A DNA stretch of 64,000 nucleotides from Winogradskyella sp. (GCF_013213835.1 NZ_JABSSU010000003.1:124001-188000), one strand, 5' to 3'; counted from the first letter of the stretch, positions 18,375 through 27,921 are shown. The notes: generated by a model not told the origin, from the letters alone. A program made the numbers and translations.

Positions 18375-21104
18375 TTGCGTACAAATAGCTTACACATACT
18401 TTTTATCTTGAGTTTTACAGTGCTTATCAACACTTTAAGCTTTGCTCAAGAACTACCTAAAAGTGGCACTCCAATACCTGCGGAAAAACCAAAAGATTCA
18501 GTTGTAATTCCGGCCAAAGATTTATTGGATTTACCTACAAATGAAAGAGAAATTGATTCTACAAAGCAAGATTCTGTAAAAAAGGAAGGTTTTTTAAAAG
18601 ACATTGTGACTTACAAGGCAAAAGATTATGTTTCGGTAAGCCAGAAAAAACAGCAGATTACATTATATAACGAAGCTGAAGTGCTTTACGAAGATATGGA
18701 AATTACCGCTGGAATCATTGTTATAGATTACAGTAAGAATTTGGTGTATGCCGGTCGATTAAAAGATTCTACAGGGTATTCTCAAAAACCAGTATTTAAG
18801 CAAGGTGCAAATATTATTGAACCTGATTCAATAATTTTTAATACAGATTCCCGTAAAGCTTTAATTTTCAATTCAGTTACTGAACAAAGCGGAGGTACTG
18901 TTATTGCGCAAAGAACAAAGCGTGAAAATGATTCGGTTTATTTTATACATAAGGGAAAGTTTACAACTTCTGAAAACCTAGAAGATCCTGAGTATTACAT
19001 ATTAATGAACCGAGCTAAAATTGTACCAAATAAAAAAATTGTAACTGGCTTAAGTCAAATGTACATTTACGATGTACCAACACCAATTGCAATTCCTTTT
19101 GCATATTTTCCAATGTCGAAAAAACAGACATCAGGAATTATTTTTCCATCATTTGGGGAAGATACGGGAAATGACAGAGGTTACTTTTTGCAAAATGGTG
19201 GTTATTATTTTGCCATTAGTGACCACGTTGATCTTGCCGTTTTGGGAGACTATTATACCAACGGAAGTTACGGATTAAGACTAGAAAGTAATTACGCTCT
19301 AAGGTATAGATTTCGCGGAAACGTAGGATTTAGGTACGAGAATCTCTTAAATAGTGAAAGAGGTTTTCCAGATTTTAGCCAGAGTACTATTTATAACATT
19401 AGATGGTCGCATACACAAGACGCCAAAGCTAATCCTAACTCAAGGTTTTCTGCTTCGGTAAACTTAGGTAGTAGTCAATTCTTTAGACAGTCAATTAATC
19501 AAGTTAACCTAAATAGTACGCTTAACAATACATTAGCATCTTCCGTATCCTATTCTAAAACGTTTCAAGGTGAACCTCAGGTCAATTTGAACCTTACAGC
19601 AACCCATAATCAAAATACAAATACAGAAGCAATTAATTTGACACTTCCTACGATGCAAGCTTCTATGAGTCGTGTTTTTCCTTTTGCACCTAAATCAGGG
19701 ACAAAAAAAGGAGCAATTCAGAATATTAACTTTCAAGTAAATACGAGAGGTGAATATCGCATACAGACCACAGATTCACTTTTTGGGAAAAGCGAGATGT
19801 TTGATGATGCCTTAGCGGGTATGAGACACAATATCCCTGTAAATACTAATTTTAAAGTTTTTAATCATTTTAGTGTTAGTGCAAATGCAAACCTTCAAGA
19901 AACTTGGACTCTCAAAACAGTTCGAAAATTCTTTGATACTACAACTGATGAAGTTGTTACTTTAGATATTAACGGTTTTGACAGATTCTTCACTTACAAT
20001 GTGGGAGCTAGTATTGGTACGACCCTTTATGGCATGTTTAATTTTCAAAAAGAAGGTAAGGATCCTAAAATACAAGCAATAAGACATGTCATGAGACCTT
20101 CAATAAGTTATAGTATAACCCCAGCTTTTAATCAGTATTACGAAACGTTTGAAGTTGTTGATGCTAACGGAACTACTAGTGATCAGGTCTATACAAGATT
20201 TGAAAATTCACCATTAGGTAGACCTGGAAATACATTCTCTAGTAATATCGGATTTTCTTTAGGTAACAATTTTGAAGCTAAAGTGAGAGCCAAAGATTCC
20301 ACAGATACCGAACCTAAAAAAGTAATGCTGCTTAACAACTTAAATTTTCAAACATCATATGATATTGCAGCAGATTCACTTAACTGGAGCCCAATGAGAA
20401 TAAGTGGTGGAACTCAAATTCTGAATAGAAAAATGAACATCAACTTTGGGATGACGTTAAACCCTTATGCTCTAGACAATAACAACAACATCATTAATAC
20501 ATTTAATATTGATAATGGTGGCAGTCTTTTTAGATTAACATCAGCCAATTTAAATATCAGTTACAGCTTATCAAACGAAACATTTAATGGCAAAGAAACT
20601 GATAATTCTAGAGACTCCGAACAACAAAGACGAGCAGCAGCTACTAATAGCGATATTGATGGTTTGTTTGGGGAATCTCAGGATTTTGCTGACCAAAGAT
20701 TAAATGATGACAACAAAGAAAAGAAAGAAGATACCGAGGAAGATAACAATGATTTTTACAATTATAAAATGCCGTGGAATCTTAGACTTAGGTATGCTAC
20801 CAACTATAACAATACAAGACGCCAAGATCAAATTACATCACACTCATTAATGTTTTCTGGAGATGTTGAGTTATCACCAAGATGGAGCATTGGTGTTTCT
20901 TCAGGTTATGATTTTCTGAATAAGGGAATTACATTTACACAATTACGTTTTGAAAGAGACTTATTGAGTTGGCGTATGAATTTTAGTTGGGTTCCAGTAG
21001 GCATAAACACCTCTTGGAATTTCTTTATTGGTATAAAGTCTAACTTATTAAAAGACCTTAAGTATGATCAGCGTCGTCAGCCAGATCGTAACTTAGGTAA
21101 TTAA
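18375..21104 (+). CDS. LptD-like outer-membrane LPS assembly protein
   Basis: A large outer-membrane protein of 909 residues from the chosen TTG at 18375. That start yields a clean signal peptide (LRTNSLHILFILSFTVLINTLSFAQ). The longest frame begins with TTG at 18324, inside a -7 promoter element, and is unlikely. No ATG precedes the signal peptide. Residues about 90-230 form an OstA/LptA-like beta-jellyroll (YNEAEVLYEDMEITAGIIVIDY); the rest is a barrel of about 600 residues with an acidic Asn/Asp/Glu-rich stretch near residues 760-800. It fits the Bacteroidota 'putative LPS assembly protein LptD' family. RidA follows after 26 bases. Confidence 0.85.
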   Translation: MRTNSLHILFILSFTVLINTLSFAQELPKSGTPIPAEKPKDSVVIPAKDLLDLPTNEREIDSTKQDSVKKEGFLKDIVTYKAKDYVSVSQKKQQITLYNEAEVLYEDMEITAGIIVIDYSKNLVYAGRLKDSTGYSQKPVFKQGANIIEPDSIIFNTDSRKALIFNSVTEQSGGTVIAQRTKRENDSVYFIHKGKFTTSENLEDPEYYILMNRAKIVPNKKIVTGLSQMYIYDVPTPIAIPFAYFPMSKKQTSGIIFPSFGEDTGNDRGYFLQNGGYYFAISDHVDLAVLGDYYTNGSYGLRLESNYALRYRFRGNVGFRYENLLNSERGFPDFSQSTIYNIRWSHTQDAKANPNSRFSASVNLGSSQFFRQSINQVNLNSTLNNTLASSVSYSKTFQGEPQVNLNLTATHNQNTNTEAINLTLPTMQASMSRVFPFAPKSGTKKGAIQNINFQVNTRGEYRIQTTDSLFGKSEMFDDALAGMRHNIPVNTNFKVFNHFSVSANANLQETWTLKTVRKFFDTTTDEVVTLDINGFDRFFTYNVGASIGTTLYGMFNFQKEGKDPKIQAIRHVMRPSISYSITPAFNQYYETFEVVDANGTTSDQVYTRFENSPLGRPGNTFSSNIGFSLGNNFEAKVRAKDSTDTEPKKVMLLNNLNFQTSYDIAADSLNWSPMRISGGTQILNRKMNINFGMTLNPYALDNNNNIINTFNIDNGGSLFRLTSANLNISYSLSNETFNGKETDNSRDSEQQRRAAATNSDIDGLFGESQDFADQRLNDDNKEKKEDTEEDNNDFYNYKMPWNLRLRYATNYNNTRRQDQITSHSLMFSGDVELSPRWSIGVSSGYDFLNKGITFTQLRFERDLLSWRMNFSWVPVGINTSWNFFIGIKSNLLKDLKYDQRRQPDRNLGN

Positions 21105-21130
21105 AATCTTTCTCAATTCATTCTTCTATT

Positions 21131-21511
21131 ATGAAAAAAATCATTAATACTCCCAAGGCACCGGCACCAATTGGGCCATATAATCAAGCTGTTTTATCAG
21201 GAAACACTCTTTACACATCAGGTCAAATAGCCCTACATCCTGAAACAACGGAGTTGGTTTTAGATGATATAAGGACTGAGACCAAACAAGTTATGGAGAA
21301 TATGAAAGCTGTTTTAGAAGCTGCTGATATGACTTTTGAGAATGTGATTAAGACATCCATTTTTATAAGCGATATGAATAACTTCGCACAAATAAATGAG
21401 GTATATTGTCAATATTTTGATGAAGCTTCGGCACCGGCAAGAGAAACAGTGGAAGTGGCTAATTTACCAAAGTTTGTAAATGTTGAAATTAGCATGATTG
21501 CTGTAAAATAG
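21131..21511 (+). CDS. RidA family 2-iminobutanoate/2-iminopropanoate deaminase
   Basis: A 126-residue protein covering the whole RidA fold: N-terminal INTPKAPAPIGPYNQAV, LYTSGQIALHP, the VIKTSIFISDMNNF segment, and APARETVEVANLP with the substrate-binding Arg. It hydrolyses reactive imines produced by PLP enzymes such as serine/threonine dehydratase. It is probably co-transcribed with the LptD-like gene (26-base gap). Confidence 0.95.
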   Translation: MKKIINTPKAPAPIGPYNQAVLSGNTLYTSGQIALHPETTELVLDDIRTETKQVMENMKAVLEAADMTFENVIKTSIFISDMNNFAQINEVYCQYFDEASAPARETVEVANLPKFVNVEISMIAVK

Positions 21512-21589
21512 ATACTTCAACAATAAACAATTGTTGATAAATTAAACGGAACATCTCCATTTTTTGTTTAAGTCGTTTTAAAGAACTCT

Positions 21590-21609
21590 TAAATTTGGTT
21601 AAAACCAAA
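21590..21609 (+). promoter_or_regulatory. guaC promoter with overlapping palindrome
   Basis: A perfect -7 element (TAAATTTG, 21590-21597) runs into the inverted repeat TTTGGTTAAAACCAAA (21594-21609; 7-bp arms). The ATG is at 21621, so the leader would be short. A regulator bound here would cover the initiation region. Confidence 0.5.
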
Positions 21610-21620
21610 CTTTTCTAAAA

Positions 21621-22658
21621 ATGCGTATTGAAAATGACTTAAAATTTGGGTTTAAGGATGTTATGATCCGTCCTAAAAGATCAACACTTAAAAGTAGATC
21701 AGAAGTCACCTTAGAAAGAGAATTTTCATTCTTAAATTGCAAAAGTAGCTGGAAAGGTATACCAATAATGGCCGCAAATATGGATACCGTTGGTACTTTT
21801 GAAATGGCAAAATCTCTATCTAACTTCAATTTATTTACTGCCATACACAAACATTATAGTTTGTCAGAATGGAACGAATTCTTAGAAAATGCACCTCAGA
21901 ATATAGAAAACTATATTGCTGTGAGCACAGGAATAAGTCAATCAGATTCTGATAAGTTAAAAACAATTTTAAACACGTATGCTTCGCTTAAGTTCATATG
22001 TATTGATGTCGCCAATGGTTATTCTGAATACTTCGCTGAATTTGTACAAAAAACACGAGAACAGTACCCTGATAAAGTTATTATTGCCGGCAATGTTGTA
22101 ACTGGTGAAATGGTTGAGCAACTATTACTTTCTGGTGCTGATATTGTTAAGGTTGGCATAGGTCCTGGTAGTGTATGTACAACGCGTGTTAAAACTGGTG
22201 TAGGATATCCCCAATTATCTGCCATTATAGAGTGTGCAGATGCCGCACACGGTCTTGGAGGTCAAATTATTAGTGATGGTGGTTGTATAATACCTGGTGA
22301 TGTCGCTAAAGCTTTTGGAGCTGGTGCAGACTTTGTGATGTTAGGTGGTATGTTTGCTGGCCATACAGAAAGTGGTGGCGATATAATTACCAAAAATGGA
22401 GAACAATACAAGCAATTTTACGGTATGAGTTCTACCACTGCTATGGAAAAACACGTTGGTGGAGTTGCTGAATACCGAGCTAGCGAAGGAAAAACGGTTG
22501 AAGTGCCTTATAAAGGTGATGTCAAAGATACTGTGCAAGATATTCTTGGTGGATTAAGAAGTACGTGTACTTATGTTGGTGCCCCACGACTTAAAGAATT
22601 GACCAAAAGAACTACTTTTATTAGAGTAGCTGAACAAGAAAATCAAGTCTACAAATAA
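21621..22658 (+). CDS. guaC: GMP reductase
   Basis: A 345-residue TIM-barrel enzyme of the IMPDH/GMPR family without CBS domains. It has the N-terminal [20 protein letters not shown], the catalytic Cys in [18 protein letters not shown] (near residue 185), and the [11 protein letters not shown] flap, all typical of GMP reductase rather than IMP dehydrogenase; E. coli GuaC has a similar length. It converts GMP to IMP with NADPH, returning guanine nucleotides to the purine pool. Confidence 0.93.
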   Translation: MRIENDLKFGFKDVMIRPKRSTLKSRSEVTLEREFSFLNCKSSWKGIPIMAANMDTVGTFEMAKSLSNFNLFTAIHKHYSLSEWNEFLENAPQNIENYIAVSTGISQSDSDKLKTILNTYASLKFICIDVANGYSEYFAEFVQKTREQYPDKVIIAGNVVTGEMVEQLLLSGADIVKVGIGPGSVCTTRVKTGVGYPQLSAIIECADAAHGLGGQIISDGGCIIPGDVAKAFGAGADFVMLGGMFAGHTESGGDIITKNGEQYKQFYGMSSTTAMEKHVGGVAEYRASEGKTVEVPYKGDVKDTVQDILGGLRSTCTYVGAPRLKELTKRTTFIRVAEQENQVYK

Positions 22659-22704
22659 TTTAAAAGTATTATTATACGCTCATATTTGTAACAAACATGT
22701 AATT

Positions 22705-22827
22705 ATGCGACTAGTAAATAAAACATCAGTTCGTATGAAAGATTACTTCAAGACTTTAAAAAAGAAACTCATTAGATTTTATCAATGTGACAAGAGGTTG
22801 TTCAATAAAATGCTTGGAATAAAATAA
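22705..22827 (+). CDS. Possible 40-residue basic small protein
   Basis: An open frame of 40 codons starting MRLVNKTSVRMKDYFKTLKK and ending FNKMLGIK, rich in Lys/Arg. A TATTTG-containing stretch (CATATTTG, one mismatch to the -7 consensus) lies about 15 bases before the ATG, and a strong terminator begins 3 bases after the stop. This gene-like packaging makes a real small protein possible. No homologue is known to me; it may be chance. Confidence 0.35.
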   Translation: MRLVNKTSVRMKDYFKTLKKKLIRFYQCDKRLFNKMLGIK

Positions 22828-22829
22828 AA

Positions 22830-22860
22830 AAACCCGATACTAAACAAAAGCATCGGGTTT
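22830..22860. terminator. Bidirectional intrinsic terminator
   Basis: 9-bp arms AAACCCGAT/ATCGGGTTT with a 13-base loop, A-rich on the left and T-rich on the right (CATTTTTAAT). It lies between the plus-strand guaC/small frame and the minus-strand ferredoxin (stop 22881), serving both. Confidence 0.8.
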
Positions 22861-22880
22861 CATTTTTAATAAAGTATTTT

Positions 22881-23234
22881 CTAATCTTCAGGATGCATAA
22901 AGCGTTGTTTCCCTAGTAATTCTTCTTCAGTTTCAACGATGTTTTCATCAGGTACGCAACAATCTACAGGACAAACAGCCGCACATTGTGGCTCTTCATG
23001 AAACCCCATACACTCTGTACATTTATCAGGTGCAATGTAATATAACTCATCACTTATTGGCTCTTGGGTTTCATCTGCATCTACCTCTTTTCCGTTAGGC
23101 AACACAATTTTACCTTTTAAACTCGTTCCATCAGAATATCGCCAATCATCTGCTCCTTCATAGATCGCTGTATTTGGGCACTCCGGTTCGCAAGCACCGC
23201 AATTAATACATTCATCTGTAATAATAATTGCCAT
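22881..23234 (-). CDS. 4Fe-4S dicluster ferredoxin
   Basis: A 117-residue ferredoxin starting [20 protein letters not shown]. The first cluster motif is [12 protein letters not shown]. The second is [20 protein letters not shown], with the enlarged spacing typical of Azotobacter/Chromatium-type (Alvin-like) 2[4Fe-4S] ferredoxins. The ATG at 23234 is chosen: an upstream in-frame ATG at 23300 would add an unrelated basic segment and lies beyond the promoter. Soluble electron carrier; its partner is unknown. It is divergent from the acyl-CoA reductase gene. Confidence 0.93.
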   Translation of the reverse strand: MAIIITDECINCGACEPECPNTAIYEGADDWRYSDGTSLKGKIVLPNGKEVDADETQEPISDELYYIAPDKCTECMGFHEEPQCAAVCPVDCCVPDENIVETEEELLGKQRFMHPED

Positions 23235-23255
23235 AGTAATTTTTCTTTTTTTCCG

Positions 23256-23277
23256 TAATTTTGCAGTTGCAAAAATA
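23256..23277. promoter_or_regulatory. Interlocked face-to-face promoters of the ferredoxin and acyl-CoA reductase genes
   Basis: On the plus strand TAATTTTG lies at 23256-23263, 45 bases before the ATG at 23308. On the minus strand TATTTTTG lies at 23277-23270, 36 bases before the ATG at 23234. The two elements point at each other 6 bases apart, within the inverted repeat TTTTGCAGTTGCAAAA (7-bp arms, 2-base centre). Each predicted transcription start falls in or next to the other promoter's -7 element. Confidence 0.6.
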
Positions 23278-23307
23278 AAGCCTAAACAGCATTTTACCAA
23301 ACAGTAT

Positions 23308-24366
23308 ATGGATTTACAACATAGAATTAACGCTTTCGCAAAATTAGGTCAGTTTTTTGGTCAATTTACAACGAAAGGAATTGTTAAAAAGGCTGATATC
23401 GAAGCAAATGATATATTCTTTGATGGTTTTAAACATCAAATAAAAATAGCTAAAGAAAATAACGGTTGGTTTACCCAAGAAAACATTCAATATAGTTTAG
23501 AATCATGGTCAAATGCATTGACCATAGACAATTTAAATTTATGGATAAGTAAGTATACTTTTAATACCAAACCATCAAAGAACATAGCAATCATAATGGC
23601 TGGTAATATTCCCTTAGTTGGATTTCATGATTTCCTGTCTGTTCTTATTACAGGTCATAATGTTGTTGTAAAGCAATCCTCTAATGACAAGCATCTCCTA
23701 CCCTTTTTAGCTAAATATTTAGAAGTTGTAGAACCCCAATTTAAAGGTAAAATCACTTTTACTGAAGAAAAGCTTGAAAATTTTGATGGAGTTATAGCTA
23801 CTGGTAGTGATAATACAGCGCGTTACTTTGAATATTACTTTAAAAATAAACCATCTATCATTAGAAAAAACAGAAACTCAGTTGCTATTTTAAGAGGTAA
23901 CGAAACTGTTGAACAACTCGAATTATTATCTGACGACATTTTTAGATATTATGGTTTGGGATGTAGAAATGTATCAAAACTATTTATCCCTAATGATTAC
24001 AATTTTGATGACTTTTTTAAAGCCATTTACAAGTGGCACCCAATCATTCATGAAGCCAAATATGCAAATAATTACGATTATAATAAGGCAGTTTATTTAA
24101 TGAGTGAATTTGACATGCTAGAAAATGGTTTCTTAATGGTAAAAGAAGACCAAAATTACGGTTCGCCAATAGCCACAATATTTTATGACAAATATGACAG
24201 CGTTGATGCACTTAAAAATCAACTTGAAGAAGACAAAGAAAAGATTCAATGTATTGTGAGTAAAGGATTTGCTGAAAACGAAATAGAATTTGGACAAACT
24301 CAAAACCCGGAACTTTGGAACTATGCAGATGGAGTTGACACTGTTGAATTCTTGTTAAAAATTTGA
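23308..24366 (+). CDS. LuxC-like acyl-CoA reductase
   Basis: A 352-residue protein of the LuxC/acyl-CoA reductase family (aldehyde dehydrogenase fold). It shows [35 protein letters not shown] and the probable catalytic Cys in [15 protein letters not shown] (near residue 216). The family reduces acyl-CoA to an aldehyde with NADPH. Physiological substrate in flavobacteria is unknown; the serine-synthesis genes follow on the same strand. Confidence 0.88.
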   Translation: MDLQHRINAFAKLGQFFGQFTTKGIVKKADIEANDIFFDGFKHQIKIAKENNGWFTQENIQYSLESWSNALTIDNLNLWISKYTFNTKPSKNIAIIMAGNIPLVGFHDFLSVLITGHNVVVKQSSNDKHLLPFLAKYLEVVEPQFKGKITFTEEKLENFDGVIATGSDNTARYFEYYFKNKPSIIRKNRNSVAILRGNETVEQLELLSDDIFRYYGLGCRNVSKLFIPNDYNFDDFFKAIYKWHPIIHEAKYANNYDYNKAVYLMSEFDMLENGFLMVKEDQNYGSPIATIFYDKYDSVDALKNQLEEDKEKIQCIVSKGFAENEIEFGQTQNPELWNYADGVDTVEFLLKI

Positions 24367-24480
24367 ATTAAAAATTATCAATTTATTAATGTGAAATAAG
24401 CAATTAATCACCACCTTTGTATCTCTTTAAATTTTAAACAAAATAGATTCCCAAATTGTTGGAAATAAAAATAAAGCTTA

Positions 24481-25542
24481 ATGAAAAAACATAACTTTAG
24501 TGCAGGACCTTGTATTTTACCAAAATCAGTAATGTTAAAAGCTTCTGAAGCTGTTCTTAACTATGACGAAGGACTTTCGTTGATTGAGATTTCTCACCGC
24601 AGTAAGCCATTTGTAGATATTATGGAAAGAGCAAGATCTCTAGCACTAGAACTTTTAGGTTTAGAAGGCAAAGGATATAAAGCATTGTTTTTACAAGGTG
24701 GTGCTAGTACTCAATTTTTGATGGTAGCACTTAATCTTTTGGAAAAAAGAGCTGGATATTTAAACACAGGAACTTGGAGCACAAAAGCCATTAAAGAAGC
24801 TAAAATCTATGACGATATCTATGAGGTTGCTTCTTCAGAAAGTGGTGGTTTTAATTACATACCTAAAGGTTATGAAATTTCTGAAGAATATGACTATTTC
24901 CACTGTACTTCTAACAATACTATTTATGGGACTCAGATGAAAAGTTTCCCTTCTACTAATATCCCTATGGTATGTGATATGAGTAGTGATATTTTCTCTA
25001 GAACATTAGATTTTACACAATTTGATTTAATCTATGCCGGTGCTCAGAAAAATATGGGTCCTGCAGGAACAACACTTGTCGTTGTAAAAGAAGATATCTT
25101 AGGAAAAGTATCTCGTAAGATACCATCTATGATGGATTATAAAATCCATATTAATAAAAGTAGTATGTTTAATACACCACCTGTTTTTCCTGTATATGTA
25201 TCAATGCTTACACTTCAATGGTTAAAAGACCTCGGCGGAATTGAGGCTATTGAAAAGGAAAATGAGAAAAAAGCAAGTTTAATCTATTCAGAAATTGATT
25301 TAAACCCACTTTTCAAAGGATATGCCGTTAAAGAGGACCGATCTAATATGAATGCTACTTTCACCTTAGAAAATGAGAACCTCAAAGAAACATTCGATGC
25401 TATGTGGAAAGAAGCTGGTATTAATGGTCTTAATGGCCACAGAAGTGTTGGTGGTTACAGAGCTTCAATGTACAATGCACTTAGCTTAGATAGCGTTAAG
25501 GCGTTGGTTGAAGTTATGAGCGAATTAGAACGTAAAGCATAA
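24481..25542 (+). CDS. serC: Phosphoserine aminotransferase
   Basis: A 353-residue class V aminotransferase beginning MKKHNFSAGPCILPKSVM. The PLP-binding Lys is in YAGAQKNMGPAG (near residue 187), and the C-terminal GHRSVGGYRASMYNAL signature is intact. It converts 3-phosphohydroxypyruvate to phosphoserine, the second step of serine synthesis, and may also act in PLP synthesis. Seventy bases upstream of serA. Confidence 0.97.
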   Translation: MKKHNFSAGPCILPKSVMLKASEAVLNYDEGLSLIEISHRSKPFVDIMERARSLALELLGLEGKGYKALFLQGGASTQFLMVALNLLEKRAGYLNTGTWSTKAIKEAKIYDDIYEVASSESGGFNYIPKGYEISEEYDYFHCTSNNTIYGTQMKSFPSTNIPMVCDMSSDIFSRTLDFTQFDLIYAGAQKNMGPAGTTLVVVKEDILGKVSRKIPSMMDYKIHINKSSMFNTPPVFPVYVSMLTLQWLKDLGGIEAIEKENEKKASLIYSEIDLNPLFKGYAVKEDRSNMNATFTLENENLKETFDAMWKEAGINGLNGHRSVGGYRASMYNALSLDSVKALVEVMSELERKA

Positions 25543-25574
25543 TAAATAAACAAACCATTAATTTAGGTTATAGA

Positions 25575-25610
25575 GTTCAATGAACTTTTAACTTTAAACT
25601 TTTAACTTAA
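25575..25610 (+). repeat. Palindrome and 14-bp tandem repeat upstream of serA
   Basis: GTTCAATGAAC (25575-25585) is an 11-base palindrome. It runs into two copies of a 14-bp unit, AACTTTTAACTTTA and AACTTTTAACTTAA (13 of 14 identical), which end 2 bases before the serA ATG. Confidence 0.7.
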
Positions 25611-25612
25611 CA

Positions 25613-26563
25613 ATGAAAGTATTAGCAAATGACGGAGTTTCGCAAAGCGGCATCAATGCTTTAGAAGCAGCTGGTTATGAAGTTTTAACAACAACTGTTG
25701 CGCAAGAGCAATTACAAAATTATATCAATGAAAATGATATCTCTGTGCTTTTAGTAAGAAGCGCAACTAAAGTGAGAAAAGATATCATAGACAACTGTCC
25801 TAACCTAAAAATTATAGGTCGCGGAGGTGTTGGTATGGATAACATTGATGTTGATTATGCAAGAGAAAAAGGGTTACACGTTATTAACACGCCTGCAGCA
25901 TCTTCGCATTCTGTTGCAGAATTGGTATTTGGTCACTTTTATGGATTAGCAAGATTCTTACATAACTCTAATCGCGATATGCCTTTAGAAGGAGATACCA
26001 ATTTTAAGGCACTTAAGAAAGCTTATGCTAAAGGAATAGAATTAAAAGGTAAAACACTAGGTGTTATTGGTTTTGGTAGAATTGGTCAAGCTACGGCAAA
26101 AATTGGTATTGGTGCTGGTATGAAGGTTGTTGCTTTTGACCCTTTTATGGAAAAAGCTAACTTAGAATTAGACTTTTTTGATGGTCAAAGACTTAATTTT
26201 GAAATAGAAACCATCTCTAAGGAAGACGTTTTAAAGCAAGCAGATTTTATTTCACTTCATGTACCTGCTCAAAAAGAGTATGTCATAGATGAAGCTGAAC
26301 TAAACATGATGAAAGATGGAGTTTTTATCGCTAATGCAGCGCGAGGTGGTGTTGTTAATGAATTTGCGCTAGTAAAGGCGATTGAAAGCAGAAAAGTTGC
26401 TGGTGCAGCATTAGATGTTTTTGAAAAAGAACCACAACCAGAAATTCAATTATTAATGAATGCCTCTTTGTCTCTTACACCACATACAGGTGCGGCCACC
26501 AATGAGGCACAAGACAGAATTGGTGTAGAGCTCGCAGATCAAATTATCAACATTTTAGGATAA
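25613..26563 (+). CDS. serA: D-3-phosphoglycerate dehydrogenase (D-2-hydroxyacid dehydrogenase family)
   Basis: A 316-residue NAD-dependent dehydrogenase without a C-terminal ACT domain. It shows GRGGVGMDNIDVDYAREKG, the Rossmann motif LGVIGFGRIGQATAKIG (near residue 150), NAARGGVVNE and the catalytic His in LTPHTGAAT. Position directly after serC points to the first step of serine synthesis. The short form lacks the ACT-based serine feedback of long SerA proteins. Confidence 0.93.
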   Translation: MKVLANDGVSQSGINALEAAGYEVLTTTVAQEQLQNYINENDISVLLVRSATKVRKDIIDNCPNLKIIGRGGVGMDNIDVDYAREKGLHVINTPAASSHSVAELVFGHFYGLARFLHNSNRDMPLEGDTNFKALKKAYAKGIELKGKTLGVIGFGRIGQATAKIGIGAGMKVVAFDPFMEKANLELDFFDGQRLNFEIETISKEDVLKQADFISLHVPAQKEYVIDEAELNMMKDGVFIANAARGGVVNEFALVKAIESRKVAGAALDVFEKEPQPEIQLLMNASLSLTPHTGAATNEAQDRIGVELADQIINILG

Positions 26564-26659
26564 ATATGTGACTTAAACATAATAAATGAGTCCTACATAT
26601 GTTAGGGCTTTTTTTGTACCTTTCATTCTCTCTATAATATAACTTAAAAACATAACACA

Positions 26660-27295
26660 ATGTCAGGAATATTAGACTTATTAAACAGTGATTTAGGAAA
26701 AACAATTATAAACGGTGTTTCAGGATCAACAGGAACAAACGAAAATAAAACTTCAAGTGTACTAACAATGGCTTTACCAGTATTAATGAAAGCTATGGAA
26801 CGTAATGCGGCTACACCAGAAGGTGCAGATGGATTAATGGGTGCGTTAAGTGGGAAACATGATGGAAGTATTCTTGACAATCTCGGTGATCTTTTTGGTG
26901 GCGGTGTAAATGAAAATGTAAAAGTTGATGGATCTAAAATTCTAGGTCATATCTTAGGTGGTAAACAGCAAGGAGTACAACAAGTTATTGGTCAAAAAGC
27001 TGGAATAGACTCTAATTCAGTAGGTGAAATTCTTAAAGTAGCAGCACCTATTTTAATGGGAATTTTAGGAAAACAATCTAGACAAAATAATGTGAGTTCT
27101 CAAGGAGATTTAACGGGTCTTTTAGGCGGATTACTTGGTGGCAATCAAGCACGAAATGAACAAAGCTTCTTCGAAAAAATATTAGATGCTGATGGTGATG
27201 GAAGCGTAATTGATGATGTGGCCGGAATGGTATTAGGTGGTGACAAGAAAAAAGGTGGTCTAGGCGGTTTATTAGGTGGTCTTTTTGGAAAATAA
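26660..27295 (+). CDS. DUF937 domain protein
   Basis: A 211-residue protein beginning MSGILDLLNSDLGKTIINGV. Two Gly/Leu-rich helical repeats (LPVLMKAMERNA and APILMGILGK) mark DUF937, and low-complexity GGLLGGLLGG runs lie near the C-terminus. DGDGSVIDD near residue 175 resembles a Ca2+-binding loop. No signal peptide. Function unknown; relatives are widespread in Bacteroidota. Confidence 0.85.
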   Translation: MSGILDLLNSDLGKTIINGVSGSTGTNENKTSSVLTMALPVLMKAMERNAATPEGADGLMGALSGKHDGSILDNLGDLFGGGVNENVKVDGSKILGHILGGKQQGVQQVIGQKAGIDSNSVGEILKVAAPILMGILGKQSRQNNVSSQGDLTGLLGGLLGGNQARNEQSFFEKILDADGDGSVIDDVAGMVLGGDKKKGGLGGLLGGLFGK

Positions 27296-27314
27296 TTATA
27301 CATATACTATATAG

Positions 27315-27347
27315 AAAAAGCAGCTCATAATATGAGCTGCTTTTTTT
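27315..27347 (+). terminator. Strong intrinsic terminator
   Basis: AAAAAGCAGCTCATA is followed after one base by its exact complement and then by TTTTTTTATT. The 15-bp arms make this the strongest hairpin in the window. It ends the DUF937 transcript. Confidence 0.92.
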
Positions 27348-27417
27348 ATTTCCTCATTCATAATAGACATTTACTCAATTAGAATAGCACCACACACAAT
27401 CATTATTTAAAAAGACT

Positions 27418-27425
27418 TAATTTTG
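27418..27425 (+). promoter_or_regulatory. -7 element (TAATTTTG)
   Basis: Exact TAnnTTTG match 54 bases before the ATG at 27479 and downstream of the DUF937 terminator. Confidence 0.6.
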
Positions 27426-27478
27426 TTATTGATTTGTAGTGTAGATAAAAGCATTTTTAAATTCAATTATTTCAAATC

Positions 27479-27919
27479 ATGAAAAAACTACTTTTTTTAT
27501 TTTTTTTAGTTCTGGCTTTAGTTTTTAGTTGTAAATCCTATAACTCTGATCAAATTATAGACAATAGTCTTACTGCTGATTTGGTTGAGAATGACACCAT
27601 AAGTATTAGTAGTGATGAAACTGACTATGAAGTTATTATAATTGAACCTGGATTTAATGGATGGTTACTTGGTAGTGCTAGGCCTCGCGGTTTTCATTCT
27701 CAAAATTGGTTAGAAACTAGAAATGCACTTTTAGTTCAAGCTTGGAATCAAAGAAACCTGCAACCAACGGTTTACGATCCCAATCTATACCAATTAAGAA
27801 TTGATTATGATACGCGCACAGATTACGGCTATGAAGTTAATTATTTACTCTACAACTACTTTTTATATTTTCAGTTAAAATACAAACAACAATTGACAAC
27901 TTTTATTCCTAGAATTTAA
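27479..27919 (+). CDS. DUF6146-like lipoprotein
   Basis: A 146-residue protein with a lipoprotein signal (MKKLLFLFFLVLALVFSCKS, Cys near 18). The mature part has the conserved-looking PGFNGWLLGSARPRGFH and VQAWNQRNL stretches, and a Tyr-rich C-terminus. I believe it belongs to the DUF6146 family, which commonly sits next to the DUF6787-like gene that follows 28 bases later. Function unknown. Confidence 0.75.
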   Translation: MKKLLFLFFLVLALVFSCKSYNSDQIIDNSLTADLVENDTISISSDETDYEVIIIEPGFNGWLLGSARPRGFHSQNWLETRNALLVQAWNQRNLQPTVYDPNLYQLRIDYDTRTDYGYEVNYLLYNYFLYFQLKYKQQLTTFIPRI

Positions 27920-27921
27920 TG

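Noticed and set aside
23235-23300. Longer ferredoxin beginning at 23300
   Set aside because: The added 22 residues are unlike the family and would be encoded upstream of the likely transcription start.
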